Notes: generated by a model not told the origin, from the sequence alone. Shown: positions 1-5,608, counted from the first letter of the stretch. The stretch is DNA of 5,721 nucleotides from Pseudomonadota bacterium (GCA_029571495.1 JAKPSO010000816.1:1-5721), one strand, 5' to 3'. Numbers and translations: made by a program.

Positions 1-131
1 ACGACCTCGCTGCGCTCATCGAGGCCGTGCAAAACACGCACCCCGAGGTGCGATTCTCGGTCGCGCCTCCCATCGGCGAAATCGATTCAATCCGCTCGGC
101 GATTTCCAGCTGGGTCGCGACGCAGGTCTGA
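1..131 (+). CDS. C-terminal fragment of a CbiX-like sirohydrochlorin chelatase (partial)
   Basis: An open frame enters from the left edge (codons in phase from base 3) and gives 42 residues before TGA at 129-131, with a second in-frame TGA directly after it. The fragment contains HPEVRFSVAPPIGE, which resembles the C-terminal beta strand and loop of the small CbiX/SirB class of chelatases (typically H-P-x-[IV]-R-[FV]-x-[VL]-A-P-P-[LI]-G). These enzymes insert cobalt, iron or nickel into sirohydrochlorin in siroheme or cobalamin synthesis. The catalytic histidines would lie upstream, outside the window, so the metal and pathway cannot be judged. The codon pattern fits a real gene ending here. 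The family call is from this motif alone and is moderate; another chelatase-like alpha/beta protein is possible. Confidence 0.6.
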   Translation, partial: DLAALIEAVQNTHPEVRFSVAPPIGEIDSIRSAISSWVATQV

Positions 132-134
132 TGA

Positions 135-2063
135 TTAGAAACTCATCGCGCAACGGGTGTTAATGTTGCTGCGAATGTCAGCAGCCATCGTTAGTGCAGC
201 GCCCGTTGGGAGTGAGATGCCCGCGAGTAACGCCGCGTCAGGTACGCCCAGCATGAGTCGCATCAGGATCAGACCGTCTACTAGCGCCGTGGGCTGTGCA
301 ACGGCCCGACCGATCACGTCGTAAGCGGACGCGTCGCCGATAAAACTTGCTATCTGCGACGGGCTACTGCGGACACCAGTCAGCGTCAACCCCGAGGTAA
401 GCGCCGCGCCACGTAAGCCGAACAAATAACGCGCTAACAACACGCCGTCGATACCCGGCTCGCCCGCCGAGCCATCACCATTGAGGTCAAGACAAGTGTT
501 CCTCGGCGAGCCACCGTATTCGAATGCGCCGATGTCTCTAGAGCTGCCGATTTGACGCGCAAAGCCCGCGCCGCGCTGGTCCGTCGTCACTACGGGGTTC
601 GGGCCTCCGTTCGGGTATGGCCCGCCCATGTCGATAGCGGGGCTAGAGGCTAACAACGCGTGGGTTTGAGTGCGCCCCCCGTTGAGCTCAAGCGAAGCTA
701 GCATCGGGTCGACTCCGACAATATTGTTGCCGTTTCCCGCCAGCGCGAGAGAGGAGGCTGGATAGGACTGAATCAAGTTGAAACCGGCTTCGACAGCGGA
801 TTGTGGTGTACCGTTGACTCGGAAGTTTAGATCAGGCGCGCTACTATCGGCTGCCAAGTTCTTGGCAAGAATCGAGTTCGAAAGCGAAACTTGATTGGGG
901 CGGTTCTCCGTCGGCGGCACTGCACCCGATACGAATCCATTGTTGAGAAGCATGCCCCCGGCATTGCTGCCCGCGCCGGTCGCTTGGTTGAAGGCAAGCG
1001 TCGAGTTCATGATGTACGCGAACACATTGCCATACAGTGCTATGCCGCCATCGTCGGTCAACGCAGTGTTTCCCGAAATCGTGGAGTTCACCGACACAAG
1101 CCCTCCCGCGCCAGACGCGGATTGCGCTGCGGGCGAGTCGTTGACTGCGAACACGCCGCCTCCATACTGCGCAGTGTTGTTTGAAACTTCAGACCGATCT
1201 AACGCCAGCCTCGAACCGTACCCGTATTGCTGAGCTGGCGTCGTTCCGAGCAGGATGCCGCCGCCATTGCCAGTCACAGCGACGTTTCCAGAAAGAACAG
1301 AATCTTTGATCACCAACGTATCTGGTACGAAGTAGGCGACACCACCGCCAAAACGCCCTGCTGTGTTGTTGACGATTCGCACTCGCTCAAGCGCCACGGT
1401 TGCCGTCACGCCAAGCCCAGATGCCGTATCCGGGCTGAGCATCAAGCCGCCGCCTTGACTGCCGGTGTTTGCGCTGCCCGTGCAGGTGGCCGAATTGTTG
1501 CTCACCGTTGAGTCGGTTATTGAAAAAACTTGCCCGCCCATCGATGGAAACCACGATACGCCCCCGCCGTTGCGCGCCGTTTTGTTGTCATCGATAATGA
1601 CGTCGATCAACGTGAGGGACTCGGCAGAAAAAATTGCTCCCCCCGATCCGGAGATGGGGCAGACTGTCCAAGCGCCTGGCGTGGCGTTGCCTTTGGTCAG
1701 CGTCAAACCTGAGATCGCAACGGGCGAATCTATCCAGCTGACGTTGTCGGTAATGTTGAAAATACGGTTGACGTCATTTCCAGAAACGGTTAACACCGAC
1801 GAACCTGGACCGTGAATAGTGAGCGGTTTATTCACGGACAGTTGGCCGCTCGTAAGGGTGATCGTGCCTGATACCGCAAAGTTGATCGTGTCGTTCGCTG
1901 CAGCTGTTGCGATTTGTCCGCGTAGCGAGTTCGCGCCGGCATCATTCAGATTGGTGACTGTAAGCGTGGCCGCAGAGACGAACGATGCAGCTGCCGCCGC
2001 AAGAAAGCAGAGCGCGGCAATGAGAGTGGCTTTCGGCTGACGGAACATGCGTTGACCGGGCAT
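135..2063 (-). CDS. Secreted parallel beta-helix protein with choice-of-anchor-Q-like region and dockerin-like C-terminus
   Basis: The longest frame starts at a TTG at 2090 (651 aa). ATG at 2063 or 2048 is more likely, because each gives a compact signal peptide (basic MFRQPK, then a Leu/Ala-rich core, then SFVSA before ATLTV). None of the three has a clear Shine-Dalgarno. Residue numbers here count from the TTG. After cleavage near residue 40, residues of about 41-430 are short repeats with N-N-T-A and G-G-G motifs (for example NNTAGRFGGGV), typical of right-handed beta-helix, polymorphic-outer-membrane-protein-like surface proteins. Residues of about 431-525 carry NGGRTQTHALL, SSPAIDMGG, TDQRG and RDIGAFEYG, the pattern of the choice-of-anchor Q family. 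The tail has DLNGDG (535-540), a calcium-loop-like motif, followed by DGVLLARYLFGLRGAAL and a second, degenerate copy (VDGLILMRLMLGV). C533 and C647 bracket this tail and could form a disulfide. It is likely exported and surface-bound or extracellular; the ligand is unknown. It lies 45 bp after eda and may be read through from that operon. Confidence 0.85.
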   Translation of the reverse strand: MPGQRMFRQPKATLIAALCFLAAAAASFVSAATLTVTNLNDAGANSLRGQIATAAANDTINFAVSGTITLTSGQLSVNKPLTIHGPGSSVLTVSGNDVNRIFNITDNVSWIDSPVAISGLTLTKGNATPGAWTVCPISGSGGAIFSAESLTLIDVIIDDNKTARNGGGVSWFPSMGGQVFSITDSTVSNNSATCTGSANTGSQGGGLMLSPDTASGLGVTATVALERVRIVNNTAGRFGGGVAYFVPDTLVIKDSVLSGNVAVTGNGGGILLGTTPAQQYGYGSRLALDRSEVSNNTAQYGGGVFAVNDSPAAQSASGAGGLVSVNSTISGNTALTDDGGIALYGNVFAYIMNSTLAFNQATGAGSNAGGMLLNNGFVSGAVPPTENRPNQVSLSNSILAKNLAADSSAPDLNFRVNGTPQSAVEAGFNLIQSYPASSLALAGNGNNIVGVDPMLASLELNGGRTQTHALLASSPAIDMGGPYPNGGPNPVVTTDQRGAGFARQIGSSRDIGAFEYGGSPRNTCLDLNGDGSAGEPGIDGVLLARYLFGLRGAALTSGLTLTGVRSSPSQIASFIGDASAYDVIGRAVAQPTALVDGLILMRLMLGVPDAALLAGISLPTGAALTMAADIRSNINTRCAMSF

Positions 2064-2108
2064 TGGTAAGATTGCCGCGAATTTAACCAAAACTTCGCGT
2101 TTGTCGAC

Positions 2109-2759
2109 TCAGCATTGCCGATGGAGCGGTCGCGCGCTCCGAACGACCGCCATTAGTTTCGTCGCACGCGCCGTAATCTCGCTCCAGTTTTTCTCGGCGA
2201 TCAGCGCGCGCGGCGCGACGGCAGAGCTGCCGAATGCCGCCAGATTCGGACACGCCAAATACGCGGGGATATCCGCGTCTTGAATGCCGCCCGTGGGGCA
2301 AAAGGTTGCTTGCGGAATTGGGCCGTAGATGGCTTTGAGCCAAGCCACTCCACCGTACAGCGACGCCGGAAAAAACTTCAACATCGTGAAACCCGCGTCC
2401 AGAGCGCGCAGGACCTCGCTCGGTGTGACGGTGCCCGGGAGCAACGGCAAAGACGCGCTTCGACACGCTGCACCAAGGGCGTCGGTGAAGCCCGGCGATA
2501 CCGCGAATTTCGCGCCGGCATCCACACACGCCGCCACTTGCTCAGCGCGCGTGACCGTGCCCACGCCCACCATGAGCGGTACGTTCGAAGCGGCAATCGC
2601 TTTGATGGAGGGCAAGCCCGCAGCGGTGCGCAGTGTGACTTCGATGCAACCGATACCGCCCGCGACCAAGGCTTCGGCTAGGGGCAGCGCGTCGTCTGCG
2701 TGATCGATTTCAATGACCGGGACGTAACTAAGTTTGCGGAGAGTAGCTTCGAGATTCAT
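2109..2759 (-). CDS. eda: KDPG aldolase (2-dehydro-3-deoxy-phosphogluconate aldolase / 4-hydroxy-2-oxoglutarate aldolase)
   Basis: 216 aa, close to the usual 205-215 of the family. It cleaves 2-keto-3-deoxy-6-phosphogluconate to pyruvate and glyceraldehyde-3-phosphate in the cytoplasm, the last step of the Entner-Doudoroff pathway. It is a class I TIM-barrel aldolase. Visible landmarks are IEVTLRT (E40 and R44, equivalent to E. coli E45 and R49), GVGTVT (65-70), AKFAVSPG (83-90), LLPGTVTPSEV (106-116), the Schiff-base lysine in TMLKFFPA (K128, equivalent to K133), and CPTGGI (154-159) for phosphate binding. The phosphate loop that normally reads G-G-S-W-x-V-P is F-G-S-S-A-V-A-P here (near residues 176-183), so the usual Trp is missing. 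The ATG follows the edd stop by 19 bp with no obvious Shine-Dalgarno, so translational coupling or weak initiation is possible. Co-transcription with edd is very likely. Confidence 0.96.
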   Translation of the reverse strand: MNLEATLRKLSYVPVIEIDHADDALPLAEALVAGGIGCIEVTLRTAAGLPSIKAIAASNVPLMVGVGTVTRAEQVAACVDAGAKFAVSPGFTDALGAACRSASLPLLPGTVTPSEVLRALDAGFTMLKFFPASLYGGVAWLKAIYGPIPQATFCPTGGIQDADIPAYLACPNLAAFGSSAVAPRALIAEKNWSEITARATKLMAVVRSARPLHRQC

Positions 2760-2778
2760 GGCGATTTATGAGAACGAT

Positions 2779-4608
2779 TTATTTGAAGAATACCGAGGCA
2801 CCCAAGTGCGCGTCGCTTACATTGTCGCGGAACACCGAGAAGAGCTCGCGACCCCATCCCGTTTGTGACTCGGGCGTGGGAGCGCTCTGTCGACTGGCCA
2901 ACGTTGCGTCGTCGACATGTAACGTCAGCGCCCCGCTTTCGCAATCGACGGTGACGAGGTCACCGTCCATCACGCGCGCGAGTGGCCCACCGGCCGCAGC
3001 CTCGGGCGTGACATGAATCGCCGCGGGCACTTTGCCTGATGCGCCGGACATGCGGCCATCCGTCACTAACGCAACTTTCAGCCCGCGATCGAGGAGCACC
3101 GAGAGCGCGGGTGTGAGCTGATGCAGCTCGGGCATGCCGCATGCGCGCGGCCCTTGATTGCGAACGATGACCACCGCGTCCGCAGTGAAGCGATTGGCTT
3201 TGAACGCCGCAATCACTTCCGCCTGCGCGTCGAAGACGTGTGCGGGTGCCGTGATCAAACGATGCTCCGGCGCAACCGCCGAAATCTTCACGACTGCCTG
3301 TCCGAGATTGCCAGCCAGCGCCCGCAACCCGCCTTCTGGACTGAACGGTTTTGCGACAGGGCGTAAGACGGTTTCATCGAGCGAACACGCGACTGCGGGC
3401 TGATAGTGGAGTGTCGTGGAATGCGCGTCGAGCGCATGTGCGTATGCCCGCAAACCCTCGCCCATCACGGTCTCAACGTTCTCGTGCAGTAGCCCAGCGT
3501 CGAGCAATTCGCGGAGCAAAAACGCGGTGCCGCCGACGCGGTTAAAGTCGTTAACATCGGCTTCGCCGTTGGGATAAAGCCGTGTCAAGAGCGGCGTCAC
3601 TTTTGAGAGTGCGTCAATGTCTTGCCAAGTCAGTTCAAAGCCCGCCGCGCGCGCAATCGCCACCCAATGCATCGTATGGTTGGTCGAGCCGCCGGTCGCC
3701 AGCAAGGCGACGATGGCGTTCACCAAAACGCGCTCGTTGACCCACTCGCCGAGCCCGCGCGATTGCTTTGAAAGCGCTGCAATGCGCTGGCTTGCCGCAC
3801 GCGTCAATGCGGTGCGACGCGGATCGTTCGGCGGTACGAATGAAGCGCCGGGAATCATCAAGCCCATTGCTTCGAGCAGAATCTGATTGCTGTTCGCGGT
3901 GCCGTAAAACGTGCACGTGCCTTCGCTGTGGTACGCGGCCATTTCAGCCTCAAGGAGCGCCGACGGCGCAACTTTTCCTTGTGCGTGCAATTTGCGAACT
4001 TCCGATTTTTCTTTGTTCGACAGGCCGCTCGGCATCGGCCCAGCGGGCACGAAGATCGCGGGCAAATGCCCGAAAGAGAGCGCACCGATCAGTAGTCCCG
4101 GCACGATCTTGTCGCACACGCCTAGGAGCATCGCGCCGTCATACAAATCGTGCGACAGCGCGACCGCGGTTGACATCGCGATGACATCGCGCGAAAAGAG
4201 CGAGAGTTCCATGCCCGGTTGACCCTGCGTCACGCCGTCGCACATCGCCGGCACGCCACCCGCGAACTGCGCCACTGCGGCATGTTTGCGAACTTCGTCC
4301 GCGATGATCGCGGGGTAGTCCTTCATCGGCTGATGCGCGGAGAGCACATCGTTGTAAGACGAGACGATGCCAATCATCGGCACCGGTTCGCTCACAACTT
4401 TGAGTTTGTCGCCATTGGGTAGCGCGGCATAGCCGTGTGCCAAATTTGCGGCTGACAAGCGGCGTCGTTTGAGACGCTGCGTGCGGTGTTTGACGACTGT
4501 TTCGAGGTAGGCCGCGCGCCGTGTTGCGCTACGTGCTGCAAGCACGTCCGTGATTCGTGCAACAGTCGCATGGAGCCGGACAGGGGAAGGGATTGCGTGG
4601 AAAGGCAT
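2779..4608 (-). CDS. edd: Phosphogluconate dehydratase (6-phosphogluconate dehydratase)
   Basis: 609 aa, full length against about 603 for E. coli Edd. It dehydrates 6-phosphogluconate to KDPG, the first dedicated step of the Entner-Doudoroff pathway, and its product is the substrate of the neighbouring eda. It belongs to the IlvD/Edd family of [4Fe-4S] dehydratases. The N-terminal part has NLAHGYAA (55-62) and SSYNDVLSAHQP (83-94). The first family signature is CDGVTQGQPGMELSLFSRD (123-141), followed by GVCDKIVPG (163-171) and TCTFYGTANSNQ (231-242). C123, C165 and C232 are the expected cluster ligands. GGSTNHTMH (306-314) and the second signature, TDGRMSGASGKVPAAIHVTP (516-535), are intact. 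The features that separate Edd from IlvD (length, KIVPGLLIGALSFGHLPA, GMPELHQL) are present. The ATG at 4608 matches the N-terminus of known Edd proteins, but no Shine-Dalgarno precedes it. An operator-like inverted repeat lies 5 bp upstream. Confidence 0.97.
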   Translation of the reverse strand: MPFHAIPSPVRLHATVARITDVLAARSATRRAAYLETVVKHRTQRLKRRRLSAANLAHGYAALPNGDKLKVVSEPVPMIGIVSSYNDVLSAHQPMKDYPAIIADEVRKHAAVAQFAGGVPAMCDGVTQGQPGMELSLFSRDVIAMSTAVALSHDLYDGAMLLGVCDKIVPGLLIGALSFGHLPAIFVPAGPMPSGLSNKEKSEVRKLHAQGKVAPSALLEAEMAAYHSEGTCTFYGTANSNQILLEAMGLMIPGASFVPPNDPRRTALTRAASQRIAALSKQSRGLGEWVNERVLVNAIVALLATGGSTNHTMHWVAIARAAGFELTWQDIDALSKVTPLLTRLYPNGEADVNDFNRVGGTAFLLRELLDAGLLHENVETVMGEGLRAYAHALDAHSTTLHYQPAVACSLDETVLRPVAKPFSPEGGLRALAGNLGQAVVKISAVAPEHRLITAPAHVFDAQAEVIAAFKANRFTADAVVIVRNQGPRACGMPELHQLTPALSVLLDRGLKVALVTDGRMSGASGKVPAAIHVTPEAAAGGPLARVMDGDLVTVDCESGALTLHVDDATLASRQSAPTPESQTGWGRELFSVFRDNVSDAHLGASVFFK

Positions 4609-4612
4609 AGGT

Positions 4613-4641
4613 TTGTAGTTTTACAACGCAAAAAAACTACA
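4613..4641 (-). promoter_or_regulatory. Operator-like inverted repeat upstream of edd (possible HexR/RpiR-type site)
   Basis: Read on the edd strand, two perfect 9-bp arms, TGTAGTTTT and AAAACTACA, are separated by 10 bp (arms at 4633-4641 and 4614-4622). Nested in the proximal part is a shorter palindrome, TTGTA-N4-TACAA (4613-4626). HexR, the RpiR-family repressor of Entner-Doudoroff genes in Gamma- and Betaproteobacteria, binds TTGT...ACAA or TGTARt...AYTACA-like palindromes, so position and half-site sequence both fit. The spacing here differs from the sites I know, and no hexR gene is in the window, so the identity of the regulator is inference. A repressor here would cover any edd promoter. 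Confidence 0.5.
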
Positions 4642-4650
4642 TACAACAAC
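4619..4650 (-). promoter_or_regulatory. Weak candidate promoter for edd-eda
   Basis: On the edd strand TTGTTG (4643-4648) is followed after 18 bp by TGTAAA (4619-4624), a poor but possible -35/-10 pair that overlaps the inverted repeat. If used, transcription would start only a few bases before the ATG, giving a very short leader or a nearly leaderless mRNA. That would fit the lack of a Shine-Dalgarno. Other starts further upstream cannot be excluded. Confidence 0.25.
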
Positions 4651-4694
4651 ACGCTCACGTGCACCATTTCCGAGGGGTGTCTGGCGTTTCCCTC

Positions 4695-4700
4695 TAGAAT
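4695..4700 (+). promoter_or_regulatory. Candidate -10 element of a tRNA-Ser promoter
   Basis: TAGAAT, a good sigma70 -10 hexamer, ends 11 bp before the first tRNA-Ser-like sequence, so a start near 4707 would transcribe the broken copy and then the intact tRNA. No convincing -35 hexamer is seen 16-18 bp upstream (the region there is GAGGGG-like). It is divergent from edd, with about 90 bp shared between them. Confidence 0.4.
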
Positions 4701-4710
4701 CCCATGTTGA

Positions 4711-4747
4711 AGGAAGCGTGGCCGAGCGGTTGAAGGCACCGGTCTTG
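4711..4747 (+). repeat. 37-bp direct repeat, copy 1 (tRNA-Ser 5' half)
   Basis: Identical to 4827-4863, with an offset of 116 bp. It begins one base before the mature tRNA 5' end and stops inside the anticodon. Flanking sequence on the left is unrelated between the two copies. Confidence 0.95.
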
Positions 4748-4826
4748 GTCCCAAGTCGCGAGAGCGACTGGACTAGCGAAGCTAAAACCGGCCGGTCCGT
4801 AGAGTTCAAGTGTTGTTGAGTAGTGC
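4712..4826 (+). pseudogene. Broken tRNA-Ser copy interrupted in the anticodon
   Basis: The first 36 nt (4712-4747) are identical to the intact tRNA-Ser(UGA) that follows, covering the acceptor 5' strand, the D arm and the anticodon 5' strand up to the second anticodon base. Then 36 nt (4748-4783) intervene before AAAACCGGC (4784-4792), which is again identical to the intact gene and restores the anticodon loop and 3' stem. Beyond that only GAGTTC resembles the T arm. The variable arm is gone, and there is no CGCTTCC to close the acceptor stem and no proper CCA end. It cannot fold as a normal tRNA by itself. A decayed tandem duplicate with an insertion is the simplest reading. Confidence 0.7.
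4745..4776 (+). other. Hairpin with GAGA tetraloop inside the broken tRNA-Ser
   Basis: AGTCGC (4754-4759) and GCGACT (4764-4769) form a perfect 6-bp stem closed by GAGA, a GNRA-type tetraloop. After a 2-nt bulge, GTCC (4748-4751) pairs with GGAC (4770-4773), and three weaker pairs extend the base. The hairpin makes up most of the 36-nt insertion. Function is unknown. Confidence 0.7.
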
Positions 4827-4863
4827 AGGAAGCGTGGCCGAGCGGTTGAAGGCACCGGTCTTG
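4827..4863 (+). repeat. 37-bp direct repeat, copy 2 (inside intact tRNA-Ser)
   Basis: Identical to 4711-4747. This copy continues into the complete tRNA-Ser gene. Confidence 0.95.
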
Positions 4864-4917
4864 AAAACCGGCGACGGGGCAACCCGTTCGTGAGTTCGAA
4901 TCTCACCGCTTCCGCCA
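4828..4917 (+). tRNA. tRNA-Ser (anticodon UGA)
   Basis: A complete class II tRNA with encoded CCA (4915-4917). The acceptor stem is GGAAGCG (4828-4834) with CGCTTCC (4907-4913) and G as discriminator, as in serine tRNAs. The anticodon stem is CCGGT/ACCGG with loop CTTGAAA, anticodon TGA at 4862-4864, which reads UCA and, by wobble, other UCN codons. The long variable arm ACGGG-GCAA-CCCGT and the T arm GTGAG-TTCGAAT-CTCAC are intact. Its 5' half is duplicated 116 bp upstream. Its own promoter is not evident, so it may depend on the start near 4707 and on 5' processing by RNase P. Confidence 0.97.
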
Positions 4918-4921
4918 AAAA

Positions 4922-4978
4922 TCGCGAGCACCTTTTGCGCCTTATGCGCCGTGGGAAGGTGTTGTCGCGAATATTTTT
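4922..4978 (+). terminator. Probable terminator after tRNA-Ser
   Basis: TCGCGA (4922-4927) pairs with TCGCGA (4965-4970), and CACCTT (4929-4934) pairs with AAGGTG (4956-4961), with a small internal loop between the two helices. TTTTT follows at 4974-4978. AAAA precedes the stem, so it could also act on the other strand. The apical loop of about 20 nt and the interrupted T-run make it weaker than a classic terminator. Confidence 0.55.
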
Positions 4979-5084
4979 GGCAAAGTCGACTTAGTCCGGA
5001 AACGGGCTTAGATCGAGCAGCGACAATCGTTGGCGGTCAAAAGTTGTTTGCCGCGCGAGTTCATGTCGCGACGCACCATCCGGG

Positions 5085-5113
5085 TTGACGCGGACACGTA
5101 GATGCTGCATAAT
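5085..5113 (+). promoter_or_regulatory. Sigma70-type promoter of the tRNA-tuf operon
   Basis: TTGACG (5085-5090), a 17-bp spacer and CATAAT (5108-5113) form a near-consensus promoter. Transcription would start near 5120, about 11 bp before tRNA-Tyr. The region upstream (4979-5084) contains no gene that I can see. Confidence 0.75.
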
Positions 5114-5130
5114 TCTAAGTTCCTCCGCGT

Positions 5131-5215
5131 GGAGAGGTGGCCGAGTGGTTAATGGCAGCAGACTGTAAATCTGCCCTCTATGAGTACGCTGGTTCGAATC
5201 CAGCCCTCTCCACCA
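5131..5215 (+). tRNA. tRNA-Tyr (anticodon GUA)
   Basis: Acceptor stem GGAGAGG (5131-5137) with CCTCTCC (5205-5211), discriminator A and encoded CCA. The anticodon stem CAGA/TCTG closes the loop CTGTAAA, with anticodon GTA at 5165-5167. It has a longer variable arm as expected for bacterial tRNA-Tyr, and the T arm is GCTGG-TTCGAAT-CCAGC. It is the first gene of the tRNA-tuf cluster. Confidence 0.97.
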
Positions 5216-5222
5216 ATTTCAT

Positions 5223-5246
5223 GTCGTTTCAGCTTGCTGACACGAC
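5223..5246 (+). other. Stem-loop in the tRNA-Tyr to tRNA-Gly spacer
   Basis: GTCGTTTCAGC and GCTGACACGAC form an 11-position stem with one mismatch and almost no loop, just after the tRNA-Tyr CCA. Only a poor AT tract (TTAATTA) follows, so it is more likely a processing or partial attenuation structure than a strong terminator. The remaining spacer to 5358 shows no gene. Confidence 0.45.
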
Positions 5247-5358
5247 GTGTTAATTAGCGGACCGCGTCTTTTCCGCCAGTGCGCCTGTGTGGGTTGTCGC
5301 AAAACGCAGCGTTGTTGATCTGGTGATGTGCGGTTCGTTTGGTGTTAACCAAGCTACT

Positions 5359-5432
5359 GCGGGTGTAGCTCAATGGTAGAGCTGAAGCCTTCCAAGCTTA
5401 TGACGAGGGTTCGATTCCCTTCACCCGCTCCA
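5359..5432 (+). tRNA. tRNA-Gly (anticodon UCC)
   Basis: Acceptor stem GCGGGTG (5359-5365) with CACCCGC (5422-5428), discriminator T and encoded CCA. The anticodon loop CTTCCAA between AAGC and GCTT gives anticodon TCC at 5391-5393, which reads GGA/GGG. The T arm is AGGG-TTCGATT-CCCT. It is equivalent to glyT in the tufB-type operon. Confidence 0.97.
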
Positions 5433-5458
5433 TACGTTGTCGGGCCGAGTAATGGTTC

Positions 5459-5492
5459 GATGTTTGCGATTTCGCGAGAGACCCCAAACATC
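5459..5492 (+). other. Inverted repeat between tRNA-Gly and tRNA-Thr
   Basis: GATGTTTG (5459-5466) and CAAACATC (5485-5492) are perfect 8-bp arms around an 18-nt loop, ending one base before the tRNA-Thr 5' end. There is no T-run, so it is not a terminator. It would present the tRNA-Thr 5' end next to a helix and may guide processing of the polycistronic precursor. Confidence 0.5.
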
Positions 5493-5493
5493 C

Positions 5494-5568
<75 letters not shown>

Positions 5569-5595
5569 ATTTCTATTCTTTGAAACACACCTCAC

Positions 5596-5600
5596 GAGGG
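5596..5600 (+). promoter_or_regulatory. Ribosome binding site of tuf
   Basis: GAGGG lies 8 bp before the ATG at 5609 and fixes this start. It is the only strong Shine-Dalgarno among the complete starts visible in the window. Confidence 0.85.
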
Positions 5601-5608
5601 TATTGATC

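Noticed and set aside
130..147. GATGA/TCATC hairpin at the convergent gene junction as a terminator
   Set aside because: It is a 5-bp, AT-rich stem with an 8-nt loop and no T-run; too weak.
895..1815. Plus-strand frames opposite the beta-helix gene
   Set aside because: They are low-complexity mirror images of the Gly/Asn/Thr-rich repeats, with no start signals.
2083..2529. 148-aa minus-strand frame inside eda
   Set aside because: It is an out-of-frame, Arg/Cys-rich shadow of eda, whose own frame has all catalytic motifs.
3768..4422. Several plus-strand frames opposite edd
   Set aside because: They are antisense shadows of a well-conserved enzyme; their composition is Arg/Ser-rich and unlike a protein, and no ribosome binding sites are seen.
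4711..4863. Attachment sites of an integrated mobile element
   Set aside because: The 37-bp repeats match the 5' rather than the 3' half of the tRNA, only 79 bp lie between them and no integrase is present; at most a remnant, which is kept as an alternative in the findings.
4694..4918. Minus-strand reading frame beginning MAEAVRFELTN across the tRNA-Ser repeats
   Set aside because: This is the familiar false protein made by translating the antisense of tRNA genes; the 'conserved' motifs are tRNA sequence, not a peptide.
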